Assembly: GCF_003597395.2 (NCBI RefSeq)
Contig: NC_133771.1
Span: 51,814,831-51,878,830 of the forward strand
DNA: 64,000 nt
Direction: 5' to 3'
Source of the DNA: Chelonoidis abingdonii
Lineage: Eukaryota; Chordata; Testudines; Testudinidae
Of the stretch, positions 1 to 11,686 are shown piece by piece (position 1 is the stretch's first letter; each line of letters begins with the position of its first letter). A program made the translations under genes and the position numbers. The notes beneath the pieces were generated by a model. It made no database searches, was not told the DNA's origin, and was given only the letters and a program-made list of their open reading frames with translations.

Positions 1-160
1 TGTTGCCCATTCACACAGTTTTGTGAAAACCCTTTGTGACTCTTCTCAGTCTTCTTTGGACTTAACTATTTTGAGAAATTTTGTATCATCTGCAAATTTT
101 GCCATTTACTGTTCACCCTATTTTAAAGATCATTTATGAATATGTTGAGATCCTCTATAT
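1..160 (-). mobile_element. CR1-like LINE fragment, RT catalytic region
   Basis: The reverse strand translates to a non-LTR reverse transcriptase stretch: NIFIND from about 140-125, then AKFADDTKF around 110-85, containing the FADD catalytic motif, then the palm/thumb part running off the left edge. A stop codon interrupts it. The hAT-like element starting at 161 cuts it off. It is a separate copy from the CR1 3' end that begins at about 541. Confidence 0.7.
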
Positions 161-538
161 CAGGGGTTCTCAAACTTCAGTGCACTGTGACCCCTTCTGA
201 CAAAAAAAAAATTATTAAATGACCCCAGTAGAGGGGACCAAGCCTCAACCCACCCAAGCCCCACTGCCCCGGGCAGGGGGACCTAAGTGAGAGCCAATCC
301 CCACCATTTCAAGTGGAGGAACCAAGCCGAAGCCCAGAGGCTTCAACCTCAGACACTGGACCTGCAACTTCAGCCCTGCCTCCCATAGCTGAAGCCCTTG
401 GGCTTCAACCTTGGGTGGTGGGGCTTGGGATTTGGCTTAACCCCGGGCCCCAGCAAGTCTAACACTAGCCCTGGTGACCTCATTAAAACAGAGTTGTGAC
501 CCACTTTGGTATCCCAACCCACAATTTGAGAACCACTG
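161..538. mobile_element. Non-autonomous hAT-like element
   Basis: The ends are imperfect inverted repeats: CAGGGGTTCTCAAA on the left and TTTGAGAACCACTG on the right, the CAG...CTG form typical of hAT (Charlie-like) elements. The flanking octamers are ctctatat (153-160) and ctctatca (539-546), 6 of 8 identical, which fits an aged 8-bp target duplication. The interior is GC-rich with no coding capacity. Confidence 0.75.
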
Positions 539-540
539 CT

Positions 541-1617
541 CTATCATAGAATCCTAGAACTGGAAGGGACCTTCAGAGGTCATCTAGTCCAGTCACCTGC
601 ACTCAAGGCAGGACTAAGTATTATCTAGACCATTCCTGACAGATGTTTGTCCAACCTGATCTTAAAAATCCCCAATGAGGGCAATTCTACCACCTCCCTA
701 AGTAATTTATTCCACTGCTTAACCACTATAACAGTTAGGAAGTTTTTCCTAATGTCCAACCTAAACTGCCCATGTTGCAATTTAAGCCCATTGCTTCTTG
801 TCCTACCCTCTCTCCATTGTGAAAACTGACCATTTGTTCCTACCCTATGTTTCCTACCTTTTAAGCATTTACTGGTCCTTTTGGTGAGAGACCTTGTCAA
901 AGGCTTTCTGAAAGTCCAAGTACACTATATCTACTGGATCACTCTCGTCCACATGTTTGTTGACACTCTCAGAGAATTCTAATAGATTGTTGAAGCATGA
1001 TTTCCCTTTACAAAATCTGTGTTGACTCTTTCCCAACATATCATGTTGATCTATGTGCCTTATAATTCTGTTATTTACTACAGTTTCAACCAATTTGCCT
1101 GGTACTGAAGTTAGGCTTACTGGCCTTTAACTTCCAGGATCGCCTCTGAAGGTTTTTGTTTGTTTGTTTGTTTTTTGTTTCTTTGTTTTTTTTTTTTAAA
1201 TCAGCATTATATAGCTACCTTCCAGTCATCTGGTACAGAAGCTGATTTAAGTGATAGGTTACACACCACAGTTAGTAGTTCTGTAATTTCCCATTTGAGT
1301 TTCTTCAGAACTCTTGGGTCAATACTGTCTGGTCCTGGTGACTTATTACTGTTTAATGTATCAATTTGTTCCAAAACCTCCACTATTGACACCTCAGTCT
1401 TGGACAGTTTCTCAGATATCAGACCTAAAAATAATAGCTCAGGTATGGGAAACTCCCCCACAGCCTTTGCAGTGAAGACAGATGCAAAGAATTCATTTTG
1501 TTTCTCTACAATGGGTTTGTCTTCCTTGAGTGCTCCTTGAGAACATTGATTGTCTGGTGGCCACACTGACTGGCAATCTTCCTGCTTCTGACTGTGATGG
1601 GGTGTATGAGAGAACAT
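541..1617 (-). mobile_element. CR1 LINE 3' portion, internally deleted
   Basis: Reading the minus strand from about 1617: FFASVFT, then NKSPGPDSIDP (RT palm entry), then IVYLDFQKAFDKV around 900-880, then a jump to the CR1 C-terminal end (GQFRLDIRKNF, GIFKIRLDKHL) at about 760-640, and the 3' UTR ending at 541 with the CR1-type ATAGAATC tail. The mid RT, including the FADD motif, is deleted at about 830-880. The copy is dead. Confidence 0.85.
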
Positions 1618-2085
1618 AGCTCGGCCCAGAAGGCCCCACTCAGCTGCACCTGCTGGCTATGCTCACATTGGTAGTGGGGCTCAAAGGGAGCAGCTAAACT
1701 CAGTCTGGGCAGAGACCAGGGGAGCAGTTGTGTGCTGCCAGCTCCTTCAGAGAATCTTCTGGGTGGCTGACACCAGGCCCCACTGTCAACCGCCTTGAGC
1801 CCTTTACCCCATGGAGGCTGGAAACAACATACCGCTGCTGATAGAGGAAGACCCTACAGGGCACGATCAGAGAGAACTCCAGGGGGAATCCGGAAACATA
1901 TTAGTAGCAACAATGGAGGAAATGAAACTATGGTAGGAAATGGCCCAGAAAGCAGGCATAAAAGCACCTCCCCCAGGCCATATGTTCGAGATAGTATTCA
2001 CAGGGTCGTAGGTTGTTGCCTGGAGGAGCACGGTGGGCCCAGATGCCCCTACACCCAGTCGCTGTCTCTCGCATCTGGGTGGTGT
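1618..2085. mobile_element. Unassigned insertion between CR1 parts
   Basis: This stretch of about 470 bases separates two parts of a minus-strand LINE (1207-1617 and 2086-2325). It begins near the phrase ctgtgatggggtg, a style seen at LTR ends in turtle repeats, and is richer in G+C than its surroundings. No target duplication was clear, so the family is not assigned. Confidence 0.35.
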
Positions 2086-2325
2086 TACTAGGTTCAGTCT
2101 TCAACCCTCCAACACTGATGTTCTTACAAAAATATTTGCTGTTTGTTTTTGTTTCTTTAGCTAGATGCTCTCCAGATTCTTTCTTGGTATGCATTATTAT
2201 ACTTCTGCACATGACTTGCCAGAGTTTATGCTCCTTTCTATTTTCCTCACTAGGATTTGACTTCCAACTTTTAAAATGTTTCTTTTTGTTTCTAACACCT
2301 CTTTTACTCTGCTGTTTAGCCATGC
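2086..2325 (-). mobile_element. LINE fragment, endonuclease-RT linker
   Basis: The minus strand encodes a basic segment (KRGVRNKKKHFKSW, EHLAKETKTNSKYFCKNI) that resembles the linker between endonuclease and RT in CR1-type LINEs (compare the 29250-29699 copy). It probably continues the RT part at 1207-1617, with the 1618-2085 block inserted. Confidence 0.6.
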
Positions 2326-2329
2326 TGGC

Positions 2330-2360
<31 letters not shown>

Positions 2361-2420
2361 TTGGTTCCTCTTACTGTTTTTATTTTAATTATTGCTATTA
2401 ATTAATTATTTTATTTATTT
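2326..2420. repeat. (ATT)n and A/T-rich tract
   Basis: About ten ATT units at 2331-2360 are followed by TTTTA/TTAATT-rich sequence. On the minus strand this is an A-rich tail and could be the poly(A) end of the candidate processed pseudogene at 2421-2990. Confidence 0.7.
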
Positions 2421-2990
2421 GAGGTATACACACAGTCTGAGCCTCTATTGTGGAGCCCAATCAAAGATAGGAGGCTCCAGTGATGGTATTGGAGAGAAGG
2501 CACCCAAAGCAACAAAAGGCTCTAATTAAAATGCTGGCATATGATGTCCTGTTCACTCATGATTTCCTTCATCCTGGCATTTTTCAAAAGAACAGGATAA
2601 GACAATCCCTTTATCCAAATAAGGGTGTCTGTCTTGTCCTTGGCCTACAGTTTTCTTTGAGTTCTTCCTCGGCAGTATAAAGAGGTCTTGGATCCTTTGT
2701 GTCAGCCTCCAAGTCTACTTGACAGCATTACTCTGCTTGGTGCTGAAGAGGTTGATTTAGAAGCTTTATCTGAGTCCTTTGGTCTGCTGAAACTCCACTC
2801 GCAATCTGCCTAACTTTAGGGTTCCCTCTCCTCAGCCACATCTCCTCCAGGAAAAATCTCTTTTCTGATTCATTCAGAAAGGCTCCGATGGTCTTTCCCA
2901 GTCTCCCTTGGCTACTTTCTACAGAGGTAGGCTCCCATCGCCATGGCAATGGGAGCCAAAAGTTACAGCTCCAGTACAATAACATTGGAG
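2421..2990 (-). pseudogene. Possible processed pseudogene, parent unknown
   Basis: On the minus strand an open stretch (about 2926-2731) reads SSQGRLGKTIGAFLNESEK, RFFLEEMWLRRGNPKVRQ and so on to a stop, after which the same frame resumes (DLEADTKDPRPLYTAEEELK at about 2722-2660). The order of open sequence, then stop, untranslated-looking sequence, AATAAA on the minus strand near 2420 and an A-rich tail is what a retrocopied mRNA would leave. I do not recognise the protein. It could be an old retrocopy or chance. Confidence 0.3.
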
Positions 2991-5220
2991 ATAGTTTTAC
3001 TTTTGCTGTGGGGTCATATTGCTAGTTGGAGTTTTATTAATATGAGGCTTCTGGCATTGCAGAAAAGATTGGCAGGACTCACAAACAAAGCTATGCACAG
3101 GAAACATCCAGAAAGCATGCATAATTTAAAAAGTGTAAGCCTATATGATTCTAGCATGTTTCAACAAAGTAAGAACACTTATAGTATTGCTGGTAAATCA
3201 TAATTTCTGTAAAAATTCTCTCAGTTACATTATATCAGCTCAGATTGTTGCAGAGGAGATTTTTGCCCTCACCTAAACTGCTTTGTACAATAGATCTTAT
3301 TTAGCTATTTCGCTAATGTCTAATGTATAAAATCAGGTAATCACAACAATATCTCAGCAACAGTGTGGCCTTAAGTACAATCAAACTTGGTAATTGGGCA
3401 GTCCTCCAGGATACGTAGCATTGTATGTATAAAGCTGCAATTAAAGTGTCTGTTCCATTTCTTTGTGCTTTTGATGAAGATGAAAATTCAGTAGATCATA
3501 GCTGGGGATTTTAAATTCTCTGGAAATGCCTCCTCTACATGTGTCATTAGACAATAACAACACAGTGCTACAGTCTGAGGAGTGTGTTAACAAGGATGAA
3601 TTGTGATGCTTAAAAGACCTTCAATATTCACTTGCAAAAGGCTCATTAGGGGTGCAAGGGCCTTGTTGGGGCAGAGCTTGCAGTTGCCACTATGAAATAT
3701 GAGCAGATTTAGAGGAGAATTTAGAAGATAGCCATTTCTGTACCCTAGAGTAGAGGACTACTGCTCTGGTAGTCGCGGAAAACATGACATGAATGTAGCT
3801 GCATTTCCCCCTCTCTTTTTCTAATAACTGTTTGGAGTAGATAGCGACTGTACTTTCTTTGATAAAGTAATTCTTACATTAATAATAACTCATATGATGC
3901 TTAGTTTATTATTTATTTATGAGCCATAAGATAGTTGATTTTCTCAAGCTGTCAGTCATTTAGATAATATCTGTTGGCTTTCACATTCTATTTCAGATTG
4001 TTAGGCGATTCTGTAGTTCTTTTGAAATCACTGATACACTGATGTAAGTTATGCTTTTACTTCAAATTACAATAAACTTAATTGGTGTTTAGCTTTGCTC
4101 CTAAATAATATTTTGTATATATCCAAGACATTTTCCTTCCTGTCTCTGAAGTTTACACTAGGGATCAAACCTTGTAGTGGTATAAGATACACCTTAAGGA
4201 GTTGTGGTAGGTCCAGTTTAGGCACTTGACTAGTGTAACTGGATGAAACATGCAGCTTCAGATGCCCAAGCATTCTGTGTTGATGTAAAAAGAGCATAAA
4301 TAGCCTTTGTTTATAGTGGAATGTAGGACCATAAGTTAAAAACCCACACTGTATTTAGGTCAAAAGGAAGATAAGACACAAAGCAGGATGTAAGCTGAAC
4401 CCAGTGATCATCAGACACGCCATGCAGTAAACTCAGCCAGGATGCTAGGAGGAAAAATATGAAGGACCAGTGCAGTCCAAAAAGCCCAGTTAGCACATAC
4501 ACAACCATGCCCACTGCCTAAGGCATCTGTCATGGGCCATGCCCACATGAGACTGGAGGGTGTGCCAACTAAGGAGATAGTCAACTCCAGTGAGGAGCTG
4601 GTGGAGTACTGTGCATTACTAAGCATCCGCCAACCCAGCCAGTCTCCCGGGATGACAGAAAAACAGAAGGATAGTGGCATAAACAATCTATAGAGCAATG
4701 GACAACAATATCTAAACACAAGAGATGTCATTAACAGCATGGACAACCAAGTCATAAAATAACCAAGGCATGCCATGAAATGTAACAGATTATCTGGCTG
4801 CTGCCTATTTCTGTGGCTTGTATCCATATAGTCTGAACACAGCTGAGGCAGAGTTTATGCAATTTACATTTGCTTCATTGCAGGTTTTCACTTCCCTCTG
4901 CTACTTTCCATGCTGCATTTTAACTTGCACTCCTTGCCTGAAAGCCTGTGGTTCCCACTGACTTCAGTGCTTTAAAAGACAGATGTGTCTGAGAAATTAA
5001 AATATGTGCCATTTGTAACACAGCAAAAAAAAGCTATTACTTTCAAATGTGTTCCACTAATTAAATAGTTAATCTCTTTTGGTTTCTTATTCTAATTTTC
5101 TATTTGGGCACATTTAATGATTTTATATATGTTTGGCCGAACTCTGCTTAAATAACAAAGTATGACAAATTGCTCCCAAATATCAAAGCAGGCTAAACTT
5201 CTTGGCTCTCTGAGCTAAGA
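2991..5220. other. Intronic sequence, nothing recognised
   Basis: AT-rich, low-CpG DNA with only short chance reading frames on both strands. I saw no splice-bounded ASRGL1 exon, RNA gene or clear repeat boundary. Confidence 0.5.
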
Positions 5221-5230
5221 GGTGAAAACA

Positions 5231-5282
5231 TTATCTATCTATCTATCCATCCATCTATCTATCTATCTATCTATCTATCTGT
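5231..5282. repeat. (ATCT)n microsatellite
   Basis: About 12 tetranucleotide units with two ATCC variants in the middle, directly visible; likely length-polymorphic. Confidence 0.97.
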
Positions 5283-8260
5283 CAAAAGAACAGCTCATCT
5301 AACTGTCTTTACCACACAATAACTGAAATACCGCACTTTTTCCTTTTACATAGACTGCAGTAACTGCATGATAGTGATTGGTTAAAGTTGATGTTTTAAT
5401 GCCGATCATTGGCTTTTACTTGTACCTTCACTCTGATCAGTATTAGCCAAGGGCCTTGTTCAACTTCTATTTAAGTCAATGAGAGTCCTTCCATTGACTT
5501 TAGTAAGCATTCAGTCAGGCCCCATATGATTAAGGCCCCAGTATGACAATGCACTTAAAAACATGCCTAACTTTAAATAGATGAATAGTCCCTCTGAAAT
5601 CAGTTAACCTGAAGCTGAAATGAATGGGACTACACATGAGTTTAAAATTGCTTACCTGCTTTGATGGTTTAGAGCCTAAATCAGCCACATTCAGACACTT
5701 TCAGATTAGTCTTAAGAGTTGCAACTTCTTACAGTAGTATGTTTCCAATATTTTATTTGCTATTATTTCCTTTTCTACATTCCTTTGAAAACAGATTTTT
5801 TTAAAGATCTATTCATTGCTCTTTTAAAGGTGAGTGGAGAAGATTTAAATTATATTTTAAAAAATTGAAGTAAAATGATAGTGTAAGAAGTCTGTGCTGG
5901 ATATTAACAGAAGCCTGGTCTGAACATAAATCTTGTTAGCTGCTCTTAGCTCAGACCAGCAAATAGTATTTAACCACAGTAGCAGAACTTGAAAGTGAAA
6001 ACCAATATCTAATTAATGGAGATAATTCTACTGTAAAACAGAAACATGAGAGGTATAAATAAAGGAAAATGAAACTGCAGGGATGGTTGGAAGCTTATGA
6101 AAGTAAAATGAGGAAAACTCACATCAAAACTTAATATTTGGAAAAAACAAAACAGAGCCCCAAATGAAAAACCTGCTTACTTCTAGGAAAAAATGAAGGG
6201 GAAACAAAAACTAATCTATCAAAGACAGCATTAGTAGGAAAGTTGATGGTTTGCATAAACAAAATAATGGAGAAGTCTAATTAAATCTACTTAGTGTTGA
6301 TCTGAATAGGAAAACAGCTCCAGTTGTTTTTTTTAAACTAAGGAAATTACAAAAAATAATGACCCTTAAAACTGACAAAGATTTTTTTTTAAATGTCAAA
6401 AAGCAGATTTACTTATAAAAAGAGCAGTTCAGTTTTTCAGTCTGCTGAGTTTAAAAGCACAGGAGAACAAATAAAGCCATTTCTGAAAAAAAATTAAGAA
6501 GAAAAATAAAGTAAATATTTGGTGTATTCTGAGGAGATGCTCTTCTCCTCATATTTCAGGTTGGAAGTAGTCTTCAATTATAATCCTAGTTTTTACACAC
6601 CTCCTAATTTTGCCAAAACTGAAATATTCTGGCTGAAATTTCACTTGTGTAGCTTTGGAGGACACTTGCCTCCTTTATAAAATTTGAGATCTGCAGATGA
6701 AAGTGGCATATGAGAGTTATGTATGACTGCTTAATTGATTGATATAGAGATTCATAAACAAAAGTGGATGCCCATGTCACTTTCTAATTAGGTGCAGTTA
6801 AATCTGTGGCAAAAAAAAACTTGTGTTGACACAGGAGGTGAATAAGACACAGATATCAAATGATGGTTAAAATGGAGGCCACAAATTTTATTATCTCATA
6901 ACAAGCTAAACAGAAAGGGGCTAATCACCTCCTTTAAATCTACCCATCAAACAGTTCAGTTTCCATGGTGGACAAAATGGTGTCAAATGATAAACCGAGC
7001 ATAAAATCTTCATTAGCTGCTCTCTGCTCAGACAAGCATGGTAAACTTGGGGGGGAGGGGAAGGAGAAATGGTGGTCCTTGTCTCAGCACCTGGGATCTG
7101 ACCCCCAGCTGCCAAGCTCCCCCAAACTCTTTCCTTAAAATAGGGGAATTCCATCCTGATACCAACCCATGGACATTTTAGACTTTGAGGTCTTTGGACT
7201 ACACTGGCCCTTAACATTCTCCCCACTCCAACACATTTACACAGGCTATGCACAGGAATCAGGATTTGGACAAATGACCCAACTCCAGATAAGCATGCAA
7301 GATAAATCTGTAGAAAACAAGTGTGTTTAGGTATACTAAAAAACTTCTGTGTAAGTGTAACCCCCCACCCCACTTGAGTTTGCCAACTTCTGGAGCTCTG
7401 GACTGGGGCTACAAGGAGCTCTAGTAAAAGCTAGATTATTGCCAAGCCCCTTTGACCCGATTTTTACTAGCCTTCTTAAAATCAGAAGTCGGGGACAGAA
7501 GGAACTATACAGCCCTGCTGGAGACAATAGGGAGGTTTCTGCATGATCTGGAAAAACAGTTCAGTGGACCAATGGCAAAGCAAGACTCCACAGCCCACAG
7601 CCTGACTTTTACAGAGAGAGAGAGTTTAGTTTCAGTTTTGTTTTGGAAGCTGGGAGAGAAACAGTGCCACTAAGGGAGTCCCTGCTTAACACCCATTCCT
7701 TCCCAAAGGAATTCTGCTCTGAGATTCTAGCTATACAGATCAGACAGCTCCAGCATCCAGCTGAGAGAAAGCTCTGACTCAGCTCCAACTACCAAGAGCC
7801 CACTCAGAACTCAGGAAGATTCCAGACCAGAAGAACCATTGAGCCTGCTTGGAGTTAGGAGAGGACCTAGCACCCATGGGTCAAATGAAAAGAGAGGTTG
7901 AAGCTTTTGTTGAAGCTAGCCAACACCACAACACTCCCTCTCTGGATGCTCACAGTTCAACCTCTATGTGCCTCAGGATGGTGTCAGGGAGACAGGTCGT
8001 ATTAAAGAAGTTTGTAAGTGTTAGGAAGTACAGAATTGGCTTATTAAGCAATGGTTATTAATTATTGTCTAACCTTAATCCTTTCCTTCTCCAGATCCTA
8101 TTTTCCTGTTCCCAGTACAGTTACCTCCTCTGTTATGCTGTTATTTGGGGTTTGACGTTCCTTTGTTGGTGTTTGTTTTATTTATTTTATAGCCCCCTGT
8201 GTATAGGACTTTACATGGCCTGTTCCCTAGTTATATTGTTGCTTTTTCTCAAGGGGCAGC
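5283..8260. other. Intronic sequence, nothing firmly recognised
   Basis: AT-rich to about 6900. The 7000-8050 part is more mixed and may hold an old LTR or other repeat, but I could not define its ends. No coding exon was identified. Confidence 0.4.
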
Positions 8261-9145
8261 TGTCATAAACAGATAGCTAAGGGTTAATGTTTCTTTTACC
8301 TGTAAAGGGTTAACAAAGGGAACCAAACACCTGACCAGAGGACTAATCAGGAAACCACATTTTTCAAAGCTCAGGAAGGAGAAGTGTTTGGGTGTGGTCT
8401 TTTGTTTCTGTCTGTGCTCTCTCGGCTATGAGAGTGATTCTATCTCCAGGGTTTCTATCTTCAGTTTCCAATGTGTAAGTACAAAAGGTGAAGACAATAG
8501 GTTTTATATGTTTTTGTTATTTACTATGTGTGTAGTTTGCTGGCAATGTTTTAAATTGTAATTTGTGATAAAGGCGTTTATTCATTTTCTTTTAAGCAAT
8601 GACCCTGTATATTCAACTTGATACAGAGATCAATTTTATGTCCTTTTCTTGCTTTTTATTATATAAGCTTCTTTTTTACAACTGTTGGATTTTTTCCGTA
8701 TGACTCACCAGGGAATTGGTTGGGGAGGAGGGAAGAAAGAGAAAACCAGGGGGAAGGGAAAGTCATCTTGTTGTCTAGAAGTTGGCCAAAGGCTTACGTT
8801 TGGGCAGAGATCTGGACTGAGGGGAAAGAAATTGATCGTTCTGGTGTTTGCATTTCAAGGACTTGAATATGGGTGATGTACACAGTGGCAACGGGAAGGG
8901 GAACGGTGGGGAGGAAATAGAAGAGGAGGACAAGGGAAAGGGGTTATTTCCCTTTATGTTGTAGACTCGGGCATCTGAGTCTATGGGCGCCCGGGAAGAG
9001 TTTTGGGGAGCAAGATGCGCCGAGACACTGGGATTCTGGCTGGCTGGCAACGCTATCAAGATTAAGCGCTGGTATTAAGCTTGAGGGTTCAATGCACGGC
9101 ACGCAACATTTTGGACCTAAGAGTTCAGAAGTGGGAGTAGTATGC
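8261..9145 (+). mobile_element. Ty3/Gypsy LTR, + orientation (3' border approximate)
   Basis: It starts TGTCATAAACAGATAGC, the same head as the LTR at 37606 and the reverse complement of the right end of the solo LTR at 53161-54034. The middle and distal parts (AATTAAGC-type segment near 9070-9085; TTGGGGAGCA near 9003) also correspond to the solo LTR read backwards. The end is placed by comparison with the 874-bp solo copy. It is followed by the leader of the same element. Confidence 0.8.
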
Positions 9146-11661
9146 TAAAGGCATGGTTGGCGAAGCGGGAGGAGAAGATAAAGAAGTCAGAGCACAGTAA
9201 GGAATAGTTATTTTTTCTTTGTCTCGTGCTAGGGTTTTAAGCAGAGAGAAAGGGTTTGGTTTTAAAAAGGAGCCAGAGAGAAACAAATTTCTGTTTCTCT
9301 ATCCTGCATCATGTTTGGCTTTGCATTTAGTCAAGGAAACATTAAGGTTTTTGCTCAGTTTGGCTTGCATTTTTGAGCAGGAAGGGAACATTAACATTTG
9401 AAAGGATCCATTTTGTTTAAACAATGAGAATTCAAGCTTGTGAGTAAGTACGACCATCAGCAAAACAACATGCAAAATAAAGTGATTATTTTTGTTTATT
9501 TGCAGTGTCACAAGGAATTAGCTAGAAAAAGAGAAGGAAGAAAAAAAAGGCACATGTGCTAAGGAGCAACCCAGGACAACAGAGAGCCGCAGTTCAGAAA
9601 CATAAACAGCAGAGGCACCCAGACACAAGAAAGTAGGAACCATGAGTTCCCAAGGAAGCCTGAAACAGGAACGAGCACCGGCAACAAGCGCACTGACCAA
9701 GAATGACTAGGAGAAGGATATGACACTATTAAGGCAGAACTAGCAAAGAAGAGGTAGCCCACCAAAAAAAACTAACAAGAAAGAAGAGGCAGCCCACAGA
9801 AGAAAACTACAAGAAAAAGAGTGGGCCTACAAGAAGGAACAAGAAGAAATAGAGGCAGCACCCGGGAACCGACAAAGATCAGCCCTCCAACGAGAGAGGG
9901 AGAACACACAAGAAGATGGAAAACAAGGGAGGCCTACAAACATGCCTGGCATTAGAACAGGCTAAGCAACAGAACACCGCCATCCTAACAACCTTCCCAA
10001 CTACTTTCTTTCCACACACAAGAAATCCTCCACGTCGGCAGGGATGACACGAGGCCTTCTTAGACAAATTTAAAAAGGGGCCCGCCCCTGGGTACAGCCT
10101 GACCCTGAAGACCAGTACATGTATGAGCTGAGATCACAGCTCAGTGGAAAAGACTTAGCAGCAGGTGGCGGCTGAAATGCAAAGAACAGAATAAACGATT
10201 ATAAACTGTTTTCAAACCCAGGCAGCTCTCAGAATGGGATAACCGGCCGGATCATGTCCGGTGCGGCGTTTTCAGAACCCCAAAGTGGAACACCAGATGT
10301 GTTCATTTCCCAGCACCTTAACTACGTTGGAAAGAATTTGAGAGTCCTGTCTGCCCTGCAGTACAAATGGGGCAGTTTCTTGGATGGTGTTCCAGAGGAA
10401 TAACACGTAATCCAAGATGGAAAACCCAAAAATCTCACTGAGGCATGGAAAAGGGAGAGATTGGAGCCAAAATGGGATGGAAGTGGCAGAAAGCAAGAAA
10501 CCCTAACCCTGTAGGGAAATGAGGTACCCAGGGCAGCACCGACAATAAGCCCTACAACCGAGGGACAACCAAAACCCCTCCACAACCCAAGGAAAGCCAC
10601 AGACACCCTATCTTCTACCTCACCAGTCTCCAGTAACTCACCTCGACCCAGTGACGCCCATCAGCTGGAAGAATGCTTTAAGTGTTAATGAAACTGGGCA
10701 CATATAAAGGCAACTGCCCAAGAACCCGCAACCGGGTGCAGTCATTACAGCGCACCAATCACACCAAAGATCCCCAGGCCCAGATACCTCAAATCCCCTT
10801 GGAGCCGAAGGGAATTTGAGAGTGGGGCGGAAAGAAGGTGTAGCCGGTGGAGGAGAACAGGGCGCAACAAGTGCTCGGCTATCCACCAAATCCTTCGTGG
10901 ATCCCAACTCATCAAACCAAAGGCCAAAGTGAACCATTTACACCCTTCATGTCACTAGCTGTCGACTTGCCTACAGTGAACGCATTGTCCCGTACAAAGG
11001 CTGGTCAGGAATGTGGACTTTGCAGTCTTAATGACAATAATTCGTCGCCCATGCTCAGCTGGGGAGAGATTGGGCCAACCAGGTGAAGCGGCCAAGAGAG
11101 TGGGAATGGTTCCGCAGCCAAACCAGGCAAGCTTCCAGACGCCATTCCTGTTCCTGAGCCCCATCCCAGGGAGACCCGTTCTGGTGTTAGCCCGAGACGC
11201 CAGACAGAGGTAAAGTGGCCCGGAATTCCCTGCCACTGACTGACAGCCCAGGCACCTCCAGTCCCAGCCCCGGACTGGAACAGCAACCGGACACAGCACC
11301 AGCCCCAGGGGCACCACAATCGCAACCACACCTTCCACTTCAACGCCAGAGGGCGCCGGAGCCGGAACTGCAGAAGCAGCAAGAGAACCATACCAGAGGC
11401 TCAACCAGAGCTGATAATACCACCTGGTGGCACCAGTGAGAGCGTTCACCAGCGAACGGAAACACCATCACCTTACCATCGTTCGCAAGAGGGACGGCAC
11501 AGCCAAGTCACAGTCTGAGGGAGCTGGTGTTCCGGCAGCCTCAAGGGAACAGTTCCAGACTGAGCAGGAAGGCAGATGACAGCCTCAGAAGCTTGGGTGG
11601 CCGCACGGAGCGCGACCACCGGCCTCTCACTCTTTAACCGTCCGATTTGTTTATGAGACCA
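9146..11661 (+). mobile_element. Ty3/Gypsy leader, gag and 5' pol (left palindrome arm)
   Basis: Downstream of the LTR lies an A-rich leader (9146-9640) and a frameshifted gag: PEDQYMYELRS, a capsid-type segment, is readable on the + strand at about 10090-10130 and matches the second copy at 42360-42420. From about 10250 to 11661 it parallels the second copy's 42300-40913, the protease-adjacent part of pol. Many small indels break every frame. It stops at the N gap. Bases 9622-11661 recur in reverse complement at 11687-13726. Confidence 0.75.
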
Positions 11662-11686
11662 NNNNNNNNNNNNNNNNNNNNNNNNN
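11662..11686. other. 25-N assembly gap
   Basis: Exactly 25 N at the centre of a head-to-head inverted repeat: the left arm ends GAGACCA and the right arm begins TGGTCTC. A fixed small N block is a placeholder, not a measured distance. Confidence 0.98.
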
